Source: Antarcticirhabdus aurantiaca (GTDB taxonomy: Bacteria > Pseudomonadota > Alphaproteobacteria > Rhizobiales > Rhizobiaceae). From it: a DNA stretch of 64,000 nt. A program made the translations under genes and the position numbers. Where the stretch lies: positions 124,001-188,000 of the forward strand of contig NZ_VTOM01000004.1 of the NCBI RefSeq assembly GCF_009765365.1, given 5' to 3'. Under the pieces are notes generated by a model that searched no databases, had not been told where the DNA came from, and saw only the letters and a program-made list of their open reading frames with translations. Positions 17,047 to 26,446 of this stretch are shown in pieces (positions within the stretch are counted from its first letter, which is position 1; each line of letters starts with the position of its first letter).

Positions 17047-19104
17047 TCAGGCGAGGCCGAACGCCGAGACGGCGAGGTCGATGAGCTTGATGCCGAGGAA
17101 CGGCACGAGGATGCCGCCGAGGCCGTAGACGAGGAGGTTGCGCCGCAGGACGGCGGCCGCGCCCATCGCGCGGTAGGGCACGCCCTTGAGCGCCAGCGGG
17201 ATCAGCGCGACGATCACGAGCGCGTTGAAGATCACCGCCGAGAGGATGGCGCTTTCGGGCGTCGCCAGCCCCATGACGTTGAGGACGCCGAGTTCGGGGA
17301 TCGCCGCGATGAAGAGCGCGGGGATGATCGCGAAGTACTTGGCGACGTCGTTGGCGATGGAGAAGGTCGTGAGGCTCCCGCGCGTCATCAGGAGCTGCTT
17401 GCCGATGCCGACGATCTCGATGAGCTTGGTCGGGTCGCTGTCGAGGTCGACCATGTTGCCGGCCTCGCGCGCGGCCTGCGTGCCCGTCTGCATGGCGACG
17501 CCGACATCGGCCTGGGCAAGCGCCGGCGCGTCGTTGGTGCCGTCGCCGCACATGGCGACCAGCCGGCCCTGGCGCTGCTCGTTGCGGATGTAGTTCAGCT
17601 TGTCCTGGGGCGTCGCCTCCGCGATGAAGTCGTCGACGCCGGCCTCCCCCGCGATGGCCGCGGCGGTGACCGGGTTGTCGCCGGTGACCATGACGGTGCG
17701 GATGCCCATGCGGCGGAGCTCCGCGAAGCGTTCCTTGATGTCGGGCTTCACCACGTCCTTGAGGTGGATGACGCCGATGAAGCGGCCGTTCTCGGCGAGC
17801 CCGAGCGGGGTGCCGCCGGACTTGGCGATGCGCTCGACGGCGGCCGTGAAGGCGGCCGGCTCGGCGACCTCGCGCCCCGCGCTCTCCCGGACGAAGCGGC
17901 GCACGGCGTCCACCGCGCCCTTGCGGATGCGGCGGCCGTCCATATCGACGCCCGACAGGCGCGTGGCGGCCGAGAAGGGGATGAAGGTCACCCCCGCCGG
18001 CTGCGCGTCCGGCACGGCGATGCCGTAGGCGTCCCGGGCGAGCACGAGGATCGAGCGCCCTTCCGCCGTTTCGTCGGCGAGCGAGGCCTGGACCGCGATC
18101 TGCGCGGCCTCGACGTCGGTGACGCCCTGGACCGCGACGATCTCGGCGGCCATGCGGTTGCCGAAGGTGATCGTGCCGGTCTTGTCGAGAAGCAGCGTGT
18201 CGACGTCGCCCGCCGCCTCCACGGCCCGGCCCGACATGGCGAGCACGTTGTGGCGGATGAGGCGGTCCATGCCGGCGATGCCGATCGCCGACAGGAGGCC
18301 GCCGATCGTGGTCGGGATGAGCGTCACGAGCAGCGCGACGAGGACGGGCACCGAGATCGCCGCGCCGGCATAGGCCGAGAAGCCCGTCAGCGTGACGACG
18401 GCGACGAGGAAGATCAGCGTCATGCCGACGAGGAGGATGGTGAGCGCCAGCTCGTTGGGCGTCTTCTGCCGTTCGGCGCCTTCCACGAGGGCGATCATGC
18501 GGTCGAGAAAGGAGGAACCGGGCGCGGCCGTGATGCGCACCACCAGCCAGTCGGACACGACGGTCGTGCCGCCGGTGACGGCCGAGCGGTCGCCGCCGGC
18601 CTCGCGGATGACGGGCGCCGATTCGCCGGTGACGGCGGCTTCGTTGACCGAAGCGATGCCCTCGACGATCTCGCCGTCGCCGGGGACGAAGTCGCCCGTT
18701 TCCACCAGCACGTGGTCGCCGACCTTGAGGTCGAGGGCGGAGACCGGCTTCCATTGCGCGCGGTTCGCCCGATCGGACAGCCGCTTGGCCACCGTGTCGG
18801 TGCGCGCCTTGCGCAAGCTGTCTGCCTGCGCCCGGCCGCGCCCCTCGGCGATCGCTTCGGCGAAGTTGGCGAAGAGCACGGTGAACCAGAGCCAGGCGGT
18901 GATCTGGCCGGTGAAGAGGAGCGGGTTGCCGGCGAGGAGGTCGCGCAGGAAGAGGACGGTCACGACCGCGGCCACGACCTCGGTGACGAAGATCACCGGA
19001 TTGCGCATGAGGGCGGCGGGATTGAGCTTGGCGAAGGCGTCCAGGGCGGCGCGGCCGAGAAGGTCCGGCCGGACGATGGACGAGGAGGCGGCTTTTGCAG
19101 CCAT
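17047..19104 (-). CDS. kdpB: K+-transporting P-type ATPase subunit KdpB
   Basis: A 685-residue P-type ATPase, the usual KdpB length. The actuator motif TGES is at 159-162, phosphorylation Asp307 lies in [10 protein letters not shown], and the hinge [19 protein letters not shown] is intact. The membrane segment includes [16 protein letters not shown]. It hydrolyses ATP to drive K+ through KdpA. It lies 55 bases after kdpA and 23 bases before kdpC on the minus strand. Confidence 0.98.
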   Translation of the reverse strand: MAAKAASSSIVRPDLLGRAALDAFAKLNPAALMRNPVIFVTEVVAAVVTVLFLRDLLAGNPLLFTGQITAWLWFTVLFANFAEAIAEGRGRAQADSLRKARTDTVAKRLSDRANRAQWKPVSALDLKVGDHVLVETGDFVPGDGEIVEGIASVNEAAVTGESAPVIREAGGDRSAVTGGTTVVSDWLVVRITAAPGSSFLDRMIALVEGAERQKTPNELALTILLVGMTLIFLVAVVTLTGFSAYAGAAISVPVLVALLVTLIPTTIGGLLSAIGIAGMDRLIRHNVLAMSGRAVEAAGDVDTLLLDKTGTITFGNRMAAEIVAVQGVTDVEAAQIAVQASLADETAEGRSILVLARDAYGIAVPDAQPAGVTFIPFSAATRLSGVDMDGRRIRKGAVDAVRRFVRESAGREVAEPAAFTAAVERIAKSGGTPLGLAENGRFIGVIHLKDVVKPDIKERFAELRRMGIRTVMVTGDNPVTAAAIAGEAGVDDFIAEATPQDKLNYIRNEQRQGRLVAMCGDGTNDAPALAQADVGVAMQTGTQAAREAGNMVDLDSDPTKLIEIVGIGKQLLMTRGSLTTFSIANDVAKYFAIIPALFIAAIPELGVLNVMGLATPESAILSAVIFNALVIVALIPLALKGVPYRAMGAAAVLRRNLLVYGLGGILVPFLGIKLIDLAVSAFGLA

Positions 19105-19159
19105 GGCGATGGGTTCCTGGATGGCGGGATGGGAGATGGAAGGCGCGGGTGGCGCGCCT

Positions 19160-20869
19160 TCAGAAGGTCTTGCCGGCCAGCATCTGCACCTGCTCGGCGA
19201 TGGGGCCGAGGGCCAGCGCGGGGAAGAACTGGAGGCCGCCGAGGACCAGGATGATGCCGGCGAGAAGCCCGACGAAGAGCGGCCCGTGGGTCGGGAAGGT
19301 GCCGGCCGAGGGCGCGAGCCTTGTCTTGGCGACGAGCGAGCCGGCGATCGCCATCATCGGCACGATGTAGGCGAAGCGGCCGAGCAGCATGGCGAGCCCG
19401 AGCGTCGTGTTCCACCAGGGCGCGTTCGCCGACAGGCCGCCGAAGGCCGAGCCGTTGTTTCCCGCCGCCGAGGTGTAGGCGTAGTAGATCTCGGAGAGGC
19501 CGTGCGGTCCGGCATTGCCGAGGCCCGACAGGGCGACGGGCAGGACGGCGGACAGGGCCGAGAAGCCGAGGATCGCGGTCGGCAGGATCAGGATGGCGAG
19601 AACGGCCATCTTCATCTCCTTGGCCTCGATCTTCTTGCCGAGATATTCGGGGGTGCGCCCGACCATCAGCCCCGCCACAAAGACCGCGACGACGGCGATC
19701 ACGAGGATGCCGTAGAGGCCCGATCCGACGCCGCCGGGCAGGATCTCGCCGAGCATCATCAGCACCATCGGCACCATGCCGCCGATCGGGGTGAACGAGC
19801 CGTGCATGGCATTCACCGCACCGTCGGACAGGCCCGTGGTGACCGCCGCGAAGAGGGCCGAGGCGGCGAGGCCGAAGCGGACCTCCTTGCCCTCCATGTT
19901 GCCGCCGGCGGGATCGAGCCCGGCGGCCGCGAGAACGGGCGTGCCCGCGCTCTCCGCCCAGTAGCAGAGGCCGATGCCGGCAAGGAGCAGGAGCCCCATG
20001 GTGGCGAGGATGGCACGCGCCTGCCGCTTGTCTCCGATCAGGCGCCCGAAGGCGAAGACCAGCGCCGTCGAAACGACGAGCATCTGCCAGATCGTCAGGG
20101 CGTTGGAGAGCGGCGAGGGATTCTCGAAGGGGTGGGCGGAATTGGCGTTGAAGAAGCCGCCGCCGTTGGTGCCGAGCTGCTTGATGGCGAGCTGCGAGGC
20201 GACGGGCCCGAGCGCCAGGGTCTGCTCGCCCCCTTCGAGGGTCTCGACGCTCACCGAGGCGTCGAGGGTCTGCGGCGTGCCCATGGCGACCTGCCAGAGA
20301 CCCGTCACGATCGCGAGCGGCAGGAGGACGTAGAGCGTCGCCCGGATCATGTCGGCGAAGAAGTTGCCGACGGTTGGCGCGGCCGATCGGGCGAAGGCCC
20401 GCACCAGCGCGACGGCGAGGGCCATGCCGGTGGCCGCGGACAGGAAGTTCTGGACCGTCAGCCCGGCCATTTGGCTGAGATGGCTCATCGTCGTCTCGCC
20501 GCCGTAGGACTGCCAGTTCGTGTTGGTCACGAAGGACACGGCGGTGTTGAAGGCGAGGTGCGGCGAAAGGCCGGGGAAGCCCTGCGGGTTCAGCGGCAGG
20601 ACGCCCTGCAGGCGCAGGAGGAGATAAAGGAGCAGGAAGCCGCCGGCGTTGAAGGCCAGCATGCCCAGCGTGTAGCCGAGCCAGGTCTGCTCCCGCGCGG
20701 GGTCGACCCCGGCGAGGCGGTGGACGCCGCGCTCCACGGGTCCGAGAACGGGCGCCAAGATGGTGCGCTCGCCCGCGAAGACCTTGGACATGTAGGCTCC
20801 GAGCGGGACGGCGAAGGCGACCACGGCCGCCAGGATGACGAGGATTTGCAGCCAGCCGACAAGGGTCAT
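19160..20869 (-). CDS. kdpA: K+-transporting ATPase channel subunit KdpA
   Basis: A 569-residue polytopic membrane protein of the SKT channel superfamily, close to the usual length. Selectivity-filter type loops are visible in [39 protein letters not shown] and [14 protein letters not shown]. It binds and conducts K+ in the KdpFABC complex. It begins 30 bases after the kdpF stop. All expected segments are present, with no truncation. Confidence 0.97.
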   Translation of the reverse strand: MTLVGWLQILVILAAVVAFAVPLGAYMSKVFAGERTILAPVLGPVERGVHRLAGVDPAREQTWLGYTLGMLAFNAGGFLLLYLLLRLQGVLPLNPQGFPGLSPHLAFNTAVSFVTNTNWQSYGGETTMSHLSQMAGLTVQNFLSAATGMALAVALVRAFARSAAPTVGNFFADMIRATLYVLLPLAIVTGLWQVAMGTPQTLDASVSVETLEGGEQTLALGPVASQLAIKQLGTNGGGFFNANSAHPFENPSPLSNALTIWQMLVVSTALVFAFGRLIGDKRQARAILATMGLLLLAGIGLCYWAESAGTPVLAAAGLDPAGGNMEGKEVRFGLAASALFAAVTTGLSDGAVNAMHGSFTPIGGMVPMVLMMLGEILPGGVGSGLYGILVIAVVAVFVAGLMVGRTPEYLGKKIEAKEMKMAVLAILILPTAILGFSALSAVLPVALSGLGNAGPHGLSEIYYAYTSAAGNNGSAFGGLSANAPWWNTTLGLAMLLGRFAYIVPMMAIAGSLVAKTRLAPSAGTFPTHGPLFVGLLAGIILVLGGLQFFPALALGPIAEQVQMLAGKTF

Positions 20870-20899
20870 GGCACGAGCCTTTCCAGAGTGTCGGATGGG

Positions 20900-20986
20900 T
20901 CAGAACCGCTCGGGTCGAACGAGCGCGAAGACGAGGTATGCGGCGAGAGCGAGCGCGACGGCGCCGCCGAGAACGAGATCGAACAT
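20900..20986 (-). CDS. kdpF: Small subunit KdpF
   Basis: A 28-residue single-helix peptide, MFDLVLGGAVALALAAYLVF followed by ALVRPERF. Length, helix and the terminal RPE(R/K)F motif are diagnostic of KdpF, which stabilises the Kdp ATPase. It starts two bases after the stop of another tiny membrane peptide and precedes kdpA. Confidence 0.93.
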   Translation of the reverse strand: MFDLVLGGAVALALAAYLVFALVRPERF

Positions 20987-20988
20987 CG

Positions 20989-21072
20989 TCAGGCTCGGCC
21001 CGCCCAGCGCGCATAGGCGCCCATCAGGGCGAAGAAGCCCAGCCCCGTGGCCAGGTACAGAAAATCGAACAT
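20989..21072 (-). CDS. 27-residue membrane peptide leading the kdp operon
   Basis: The ATG at 21072 follows a strong ribosome site (AAAGGAGGG, 5-6 bases upstream on the minus strand). The peptide MFDFLYLATGLGFFALMGAY ends ARWAGRA: one transmembrane helix with a short positive tail, like KdpF but lacking its RPERF end. It stops two bases before the kdpF ATG and begins with the same MFD. It is probably the first gene of the kdp operon. Similar short peptides seem to occur upstream of kdpF in other proteobacteria (recollection), but I know of no assigned function. Confidence 0.75.
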   Translation of the reverse strand: MFDFLYLATGLGFFALMGAYARWAGRA

Positions 21073-21381
21073 GCGAGCCCTCCTTTCGGGATCGCCGTTC
21101 AAGTGGACCCGATCGGCATAAAGGATCCATACGAATTTCGCCGGAGGGAACCCGCGGGCGCGCGGTCGATGGGCGGACTGCACCGGAGGCCCTGGCTCCG
21201 TTTCGTCACGCGCCTCAGTCTGCATGCTCAAGGCGCGAGGCCGGACGCGATACTCGGAGGCCGGCGACCGGGTCACCAATCCCGAACGATACCGGGATCC
21301 GGACATGCAAAAGTCCCGGACACCGTCCGGGACTTCTTCTGTTGTCGATCCATCAGGTGGATTGCGGAGCGACCGCCGATC
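21073..21381. other. Intergenic region upstream of kdp
   Basis: A 309-base region between the minus-strand exported-protein gene and the kdp operon. It must contain the kdp promoter, and at its distal end a hairpin terminator (21311-21335). No gene is supported. A clear KdpE box was not recognised by eye. Confidence 0.5.
21311..21335 (-). terminator. Rho-independent terminator of the 21382-21825 gene
   Basis: AAGTCCCGGA (21311-21320) and TCCGGGACTT (21326-21335) form a perfect 10-bp stem with a 5-base loop. Read on the minus strand the stem is followed by TTTTGC, a short T-run. It sits 47 bases beyond the stop of the upstream minus-strand gene. Confidence 0.8.
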
Positions 21382-21825
21382 TTACTCGGCGACCTGCTGG
21401 CGCTCCAGCTCCTCGGCGCGGTTCTCGAGGGTCGAGGATCCCGGCACGTCGAGCGAGACCGGGTTCTGGTTGTAGCCGCCGGTCGAGCTGGTGGTGGAGG
21501 CGTCGACGCCGGGATTGGCCGAGCCGCGCTGAGCCGACGTGCCGGCCGCGACGGCGGCGCGCTCGGCTTCCTCGCAGGCCTGAAGGCCGCTGTCGTTCGA
21601 GCCGATCGGGTTGGAGCAGCCGGGACGACGGTCCGTGGCGTCGCCCGGTGCGCCCGGCGACGCGGCCACGGCGGCGCGCTCCAGCGCCTCGGCATTGTTC
21701 TCCTGGCTCACCGATCCCGGAACGGCTTGGTTGGTCGGGCTGACCGAGGTCTGCTGAGCGAAAGCGGCGCCGCCGAAACCCGCGGAGGCGATGACGGTGG
21801 CGGCGAGGAGGGTGGAGAGCTTCAT
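21382..21825 (-). CDS. Exported protein with internal repeat, unknown function
   Basis: A 147-residue protein beginning MKLSTLLAATVIASAGFGGA; a signal peptide with likely cleavage after AFA (residue 23) is evident. The mature part is rich in Ala, Glu, Ser and Asn. A 20-residue unit pattern VPGSxxxENxAExLERxxVA occurs twice, at about 35-54 and 127-146, with a degenerate third (EEAERAAVAAG) at 85-94. Two Cys (70, 84) could form a disulfide. No known domain was recognised. It has its own terminator and is probably a single-gene transcript. Confidence 0.75.
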   Translation of the reverse strand: MKLSTLLAATVIASAGFGGAAFAQQTSVSPTNQAVPGSVSQENNAEALERAAVAASPGAPGDATDRRPGCSNPIGSNDSGLQACEEAERAAVAAGTSAQRGSANPGVDASTTSSTGGYNQNPVSLDVPGSSTLENRAEELERQQVAE

Positions 21826-22325
21826 GGGAGTCAACTTTCGTTTGCGTTCGTGCACCCCAAAGTGGTTCAGCCGTGAAAGGTTGCCTGTCCGAACCATCAC
21901 GTCGGCATGACAAGAACGCCATCGCGTGTTGAGAGCCTCACCCCTTGCCGGAGCCCGCGATCCATCAGGCGGTTCGCAGCTTCTCCCTCCAGGACGCGGC
22001 CAGCTCCGGCAGCGCCCCGCCGCTTCGATGCGGAAAGGGCCGCGGCGGCTTCCCGCACGAGCGCGGATCACGGCTGCGCCGACGGTGCATCGAGCACAGG
22101 ACTTGCCGTCCGCGCCGGTGGAAACCCAAGATCCGAAGCAAACCACTCATACAGCGGCTAACATCATTGTTCCCGTCCTAAGCTTTTATACCGTCTAAGG
22201 GGTTGGGAGCTAGAAACCAGGCTGCACTCCGGAAGCGATCGGGTTGACACGTTCTGCGCGGCATGCAGTGTTCATCACGCCAAAAACACCTGCAACTTCC
22301 TTGTCTTCATGGAAAGGAAGGCATC
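21826..22325. other. Divergent intergenic region, about 500 bases
   Basis: The region lies between two divergently transcribed exported-protein genes. Several short frames overlap here on both strands, but none has a convincing ribosome site or protein-like composition. A segment around 22160-22200 is AT-richer. A TTGACA hexamer at 22244-22249 lies 77 bases before the plus-strand gene, but no good -10 element stands at 16-18 bases, so I do not call a promoter. Confidence 0.45.
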
Positions 22326-23219
22326 ATGGGAACGGCTTCCGTTCTGTTTCTTGCAACTGCGGGACTTTTGGTGGGGACCCTGGAGGCGGCACCTGCCGAC
22401 CCATGGCAGTTCGTCGGCACCGCCTATACCGACATCCGGTCCGCCAGTTCCGACGATGACGACGGCAGCAATCGCGGTCTCGAGCCGAGCTACGGCGGCG
22501 GCATCAGCGCGAGCCGGACCTTCGAATTGGACGAGGACAGGGTTCTCGGCCTCTCGTTCGGGACGAGCGCGGAGCGGTTCTACGACGCGCCCGAATCCAA
22601 CCGGCTGTTGTTCGACGCCGATCCATACCTGGCGATCAAGCTCGATCACGGCATGCTGCGGGAGCTGCGCTTCTTCGGAGAGGCCACCCACGCGCTCGAC
22701 GACCACGACTGGGTGTTCAGCCGAGGGCGCGCGGGATCCGCGCTTCGCCTCCAGCTCGCCCCCCGCAACACGCTTCAGCTACGCGTCAGAGGCGGATACC
22801 GCGAGCAGAACGACGCGGACACGTTCCGCGGCTACGACCAGGGCGAATTCCTGCTGGACGGAACCTACAACTGGCGCTCCGAAGACTCGGTCAACCGCAT
22901 CACGGCGATCCCCTACTACGAGCGCCGGGATGCCGAAGCCAGCAAGTACAGCTATGACGAGTTCGGGTTCCGGTTCATCGGCCGGCACAATCTCGATGAA
23001 AAGGTGAGCCTCGTCCTGCGGGCCAACACCTTCGCCCGCGATTACGACAATGGCCTGCGCGAGGATGATCGCCTGCGCGTCACGGTCGGCTCGGACTGGG
23101 ATGTCCGGGAGAAGACCACGATCGGCGCCTTTGCCGGCTATGAGCGCAACTGGTCGACCCGCGAGGATGCCGACTACGGAGGCCCCGTCGTCGGCATCGC
23201 GCTGACGCAAGGATTCTAG
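22326..23219 (+). CDS. Predicted outer-membrane beta-barrel protein
   Basis: A 297-residue protein; start chosen at 22326 because GGAAAGGAAGG precedes it. The signal peptide MGTASVLFLATAGLLVGTLE continues AAPA before a likely cut near DPWQF. The rest is a run of alternating polar/hydrophobic strands with aromatic girdle residues (for example LQLRVRGGYREQND, TTIGAFAGYERNWSTR) and it ends in Phe (GIALTQGF), typical of barrels inserted by the BAM machinery. About 14-18 strands seem possible. It resembles generic surface-exposed or porin-like barrels; no substrate can be assigned. Confidence 0.75.
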   Translation: MGTASVLFLATAGLLVGTLEAAPADPWQFVGTAYTDIRSASSDDDDGSNRGLEPSYGGGISASRTFELDEDRVLGLSFGTSAERFYDAPESNRLLFDADPYLAIKLDHGMLRELRFFGEATHALDDHDWVFSRGRAGSALRLQLAPRNTLQLRVRGGYREQNDADTFRGYDQGEFLLDGTYNWRSEDSVNRITAIPYYERRDAEASKYSYDEFGFRFIGRHNLDEKVSLVLRANTFARDYDNGLREDDRLRVTVGSDWDVREKTTIGAFAGYERNWSTREDADYGGPVVGIALTQGF

Positions 23220-23713
23220 AGCATCGCCAAGCGAGGCGGATCGCAACTCGCCGGACATCCTCCAGGAGGCGTTAACGACGACCCAGGGCGCGTCCAGCGT
23301 GACGCCGCTCCCGGATCGGCGCCGCCTCGATCCCGTCTCGCCGAAGATCCGGCAATGGCCCGGCGCACTGCGGGCCATCGCAGCCGAGCATCGTCTTCAA
23401 CAGCGAAGGCGATGACTGCCGCCCTTCCGGTAAAGATCTAAAGATCCATCCCGCAGTAATTTGCCGCCGCAGTGTTTTTAGCCGGCATTCTCTCTATGCA
23501 ACCATCCCTGCACGACATACCATTCCCGTTAGTTACACACTCTGCATCGACTATACTGACGTCGTGCAGCTTCATCTGCGGATAGATCATCGTGCGGGCC
23601 GCTCCCTGAAACGGGAGGGCTGAGCCCTCACGCCTGCGGCGATCCATGCGGCGAGCCCATCGAGACGTCTGCGTCACGCGCCCATCGGCAACCACCGGAC
23701 CGGAGAAGAGCTC
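23220..23713. other. Leader and promoter region of the nar operon
   Basis: A 494-base region before narK. No gene is supported. An AT-richer stretch at about 23435-23560 probably holds the promoter. I saw no clear FNR-type TTGAT-N4-ATCAA box. Just before narK two overlapping hairpins (23602-23629) are annotated separately. Confidence 0.5.
23602..23629 (+). promoter_or_regulatory. Overlapping alternative hairpins in the narK leader
   Basis: CTCCC (23602-23606) can pair with GGGAG (23613-23617) across a six-base loop TGAAAC. GAGGGC (23615-23620) can pair with GCCCTC (23624-23629) across the loop TGA. The two stems share 23615-23617, so they are mutually exclusive. They lie about 85 bases before the narK GTG. 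This could be a switchable leader structure; there is no T-run, so simple termination is unlikely. Confidence 0.4.
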
Positions 23714-26446
23714 GTGGCAGCATCGGTCACTTCGCCGGACAGCACGGCCGACAAGGCCGACCAGGTTCTCTGGACGAGCACCGTCGCGTTCACGGCGAGT
23801 TTCGCGGTCTGGACGATCTTCGCGATCATCGGCATCGGCATCAAGGACGAGCTCGGCCTCTCCGAGTCCCAGTTCGGCCTTCTCGTCGGCACGCCGATCC
23901 TGTCCGGCTCCTTGTCCCGGCTCGTTCTCGGCATGTGGTCCGACCGCTACGGCGGCCGGAAGATCTTCGCGGCGCTGATGTTCGTCTCGGCGGCGGCGAC
24001 CTGGGCGCTGATCTGGGCCGACAGCTACCCGACGATGCTCCTGGCGGGCCTCGTCGTTGGACTGGCGGGCGGCACCTTTTCCGTGGGCGTGCCTTACGTG
24101 TCGCGCTTCTTCTCCCCGGAGCGACAGGGCACCGCGCTCGGGATCTTCGGAGCCGGCAATGTCGGCGCGGCCGTCACTAAGTTCCTCGCCCCCTTCGTGA
24201 TGGTGGCGATGGGCTGGCGGGGCGTCGCGCAGGTCTGGGCGGTGGGCCTCGTCGTGACCGCCGTCGTCTTCCTCATCCTCACCAAGGATGAACCGCGCCG
24301 GGCCGGCGACGAGGCGGCCGCGCGTGAGCCGTTCACGGCCCAGTTCAAGGTTCTCGTCCACGCCCAGGTCTGGCGCTTCTCGCTCTACTACTTCTTCGCC
24401 TTCGGCGCCTTCGTCGCTCTGTCGCTGTGGCTCCCGCACTACCTCGTCACGACCTACGGACTGTCGCTGACCTCGGCCGGCATGCTGGCGGCCTTCTACT
24501 CGGTGCCGGCCAGCCTGTTCCGCATCTATGGCGGCGTCCTGTCCGACCGCTACGGCGCGCGCGCCGTGCTGTACTGGACCTTCGCCGTCGGGATCGTGGC
24601 GACCTTCATGCTGTCCTATCCGCCGACGACCTACATCATCGAAGGGATCCAAGGGCCGATCCGCTTCTCGACGAGCATGGGCCTCACCCCCTTCCTCGTC
24701 ATCATGTTCGTGCTCGGCTTCTTCATGAGCCTCGGCAAGGCCGCGGTCTTCAAGCACGTGCCGATCTACTACCCGCGCGAGGTCGGCGCGGTCAGCGGAC
24801 TCGTCGGAATGATCGGCGGGCTCGGCGGCTTCCTTCTGCCGATCGCCTTCGGCGTCCTGGAGGACCTGACGGGCGTGCGGACCGCCTGCTTCGCGCTGCT
24901 CTTCCTCGTCGCCGTGGCATCGCTCGTCTGGATGCACGTCTCGGTGCAGAAGCTCGACCGCGACGCGGCGAGCCGCCGGGAGGCGGGCGGCGCCCCGGCG
25001 CGCCCGGTCGCCGCGACCGGCAGCGCGCCGATCCCGGCCGCGCCGGACGAACGGCTCGCGCCCGCGCAAGGGGCGGCGGATTCGCACCTCCTGACCGACT
25101 GGCGTCCGGACGATCCGGTGTTCTGGGAGAAGACGGGCCGGGCCATCGCCCGGCGGAACCTCTGGATCTCGACCTACTGCCTCGCGCTCGCCTTCGCCGT
25201 CTGGCAGCTCTGGAGCATCGTCGTCGCCTGGCTCCCGGCTGCCGGTTTCCAGTTCACCTCCAACCAGCTCTTCTGGCTGGCGGCGGCGCCGGGCATCTCG
25301 GGCGCGACGCTGCGCATCTTCTATTCGTTCCTCGTTCCCGTCTTCGGCGGACGGCTGTGGACGGCCCTGTCGACCGGCACGCTCCTGATCCCGGCCTTCG
25401 GCATCGGCTATGCCGTCCAGGACCCGCAGACGCCCTATCTCATCTTCCTGACGCTCGCGCTCCTCTGCGGCTTCGGCGGCGGCAACTTCGCCTCGTCGGT
25501 GTCCAACATCTCCTTCTTCTTCCCGAAGACGGAGAAGGGCCGCGCCCTGGCGATCAATTCGGGGATCGGCAATCTCGGCGTCAGCGTCGTGCAGCTCCTG
25601 GTTCCCATCGTCATATCGATGGGGATCTTCGGCACCCTCGCCGGAAACCCGCAGACGACGCCCGACGGCGCCTCGGTCTGGCTGCAGAATGCCGGCTTCG
25701 TCTGGGTGCCGCTGATCCTGGTCGGCGTCGGCGCCGCCTGGTTCGGCATGAACAACATCGCCTCGGCCAAGGCCTCCTTCACCGAGCAGCTGGTGATCGT
25801 GCGGCACCTCCACACCTGGGTGATGTGCTGGCTCTACACGGGCACCTTCGGCACCTTCATCGGCATGTCGGCCGCGTTCCCGCTCCTGACGCGGCTCGTC
25901 TTTCCCCAGGTCGACGCCCTCCACTACGCCTTTATCGGCCCCCTGGTCGGCGCCCTGTCGCGCGCCTTCTCGGGAGGCCTGTCGGACCGGCTCGGGGGCG
26001 AGCGCGTGACCTTCTGGGTCTTCGTCTCGATGATCGTCTTCGCCGTTCTCCTCGTCTGGTCGCTCGAGATCCAGAGCTTCCCGGCCTTCTTCGCCATGAC
26101 GCTCCTGCTCTTCTTCGCGAGCGGCATCGGCAACGCCTCGACCTTCCAGATGGTGCCCGGGATCATGACGCGGGTCGTCGACGCGCAGGAGCCCCAGGCG
26201 AGCGCCGAGGAGCGCCGGCACAAGGCGGAATGGGAAAGCGCGGCCGTCACCGGCTTCATCTCCGCCATCGCGGCCTATGGCGGCTTCTTCATCCCCAAGG
26301 CCCTGGGAACCTCGATCGACGTGTCCGGAAGCGCGAACGGCGCGCTCTACGGATTTGCCGCCTTCTTCATCACCTGCGCCCTGGCCACCTGGTTCTTCTA
26401 TACCGGGCCGCGCGGGCTCTTCCGGACGACGGAGCGACGCGCATGA
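23714..26446 (+). CDS. narK: Fused nitrate/nitrite transporter NarK (NarK1-NarK2)
   Basis: A 910-residue protein starting with GTG after GGAGAAG. Two complete MFS modules are joined: the first spans about 1-415 with VLGMWSDRYGGRKI, the second about 466-910 with AFSGGLSDRLGGERVTFWVF. A 50-residue Ala/Pro-rich linker joins them. Each module has about 12 helices. Fused NarK1-NarK2 transporters are known from Paracoccus and relatives, where one half works as nitrate/H+ symporter and the other as nitrate/nitrite exchanger. The start of narG overlaps its stop (ATGA). Confidence 0.95.
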   Translation: MAASVTSPDSTADKADQVLWTSTVAFTASFAVWTIFAIIGIGIKDELGLSESQFGLLVGTPILSGSLSRLVLGMWSDRYGGRKIFAALMFVSAAATWALIWADSYPTMLLAGLVVGLAGGTFSVGVPYVSRFFSPERQGTALGIFGAGNVGAAVTKFLAPFVMVAMGWRGVAQVWAVGLVVTAVVFLILTKDEPRRAGDEAAAREPFTAQFKVLVHAQVWRFSLYYFFAFGAFVALSLWLPHYLVTTYGLSLTSAGMLAAFYSVPASLFRIYGGVLSDRYGARAVLYWTFAVGIVATFMLSYPPTTYIIEGIQGPIRFSTSMGLTPFLVIMFVLGFFMSLGKAAVFKHVPIYYPREVGAVSGLVGMIGGLGGFLLPIAFGVLEDLTGVRTACFALLFLVAVASLVWMHVSVQKLDRDAASRREAGGAPARPVAATGSAPIPAAPDERLAPAQGAADSHLLTDWRPDDPVFWEKTGRAIARRNLWISTYCLALAFAVWQLWSIVVAWLPAAGFQFTSNQLFWLAAAPGISGATLRIFYSFLVPVFGGRLWTALSTGTLLIPAFGIGYAVQDPQTPYLIFLTLALLCGFGGGNFASSVSNISFFFPKTEKGRALAINSGIGNLGVSVVQLLVPIVISMGIFGTLAGNPQTTPDGASVWLQNAGFVWVPLILVGVGAAWFGMNNIASAKASFTEQLVIVRHLHTWVMCWLYTGTFGTFIGMSAAFPLLTRLVFPQVDALHYAFIGPLVGALSRAFSGGLSDRLGGERVTFWVFVSMIVFAVLLVWSLEIQSFPAFFAMTLLLFFASGIGNASTFQMVPGIMTRVVDAQEPQASAEERRHKAEWESAAVTGFISAIAAYGGFFIPKALGTSIDVSGSANGALYGFAAFFITCALATWFFYTGPRGLFRTTERRA

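Noticed and set aside
24427-26442. Open frame continuing upstream of narG in the same frame
   Set aside because: The upstream part is a shifted reading of narK; narG's conserved N-terminus and the ATGA overlap place the start at 26443.
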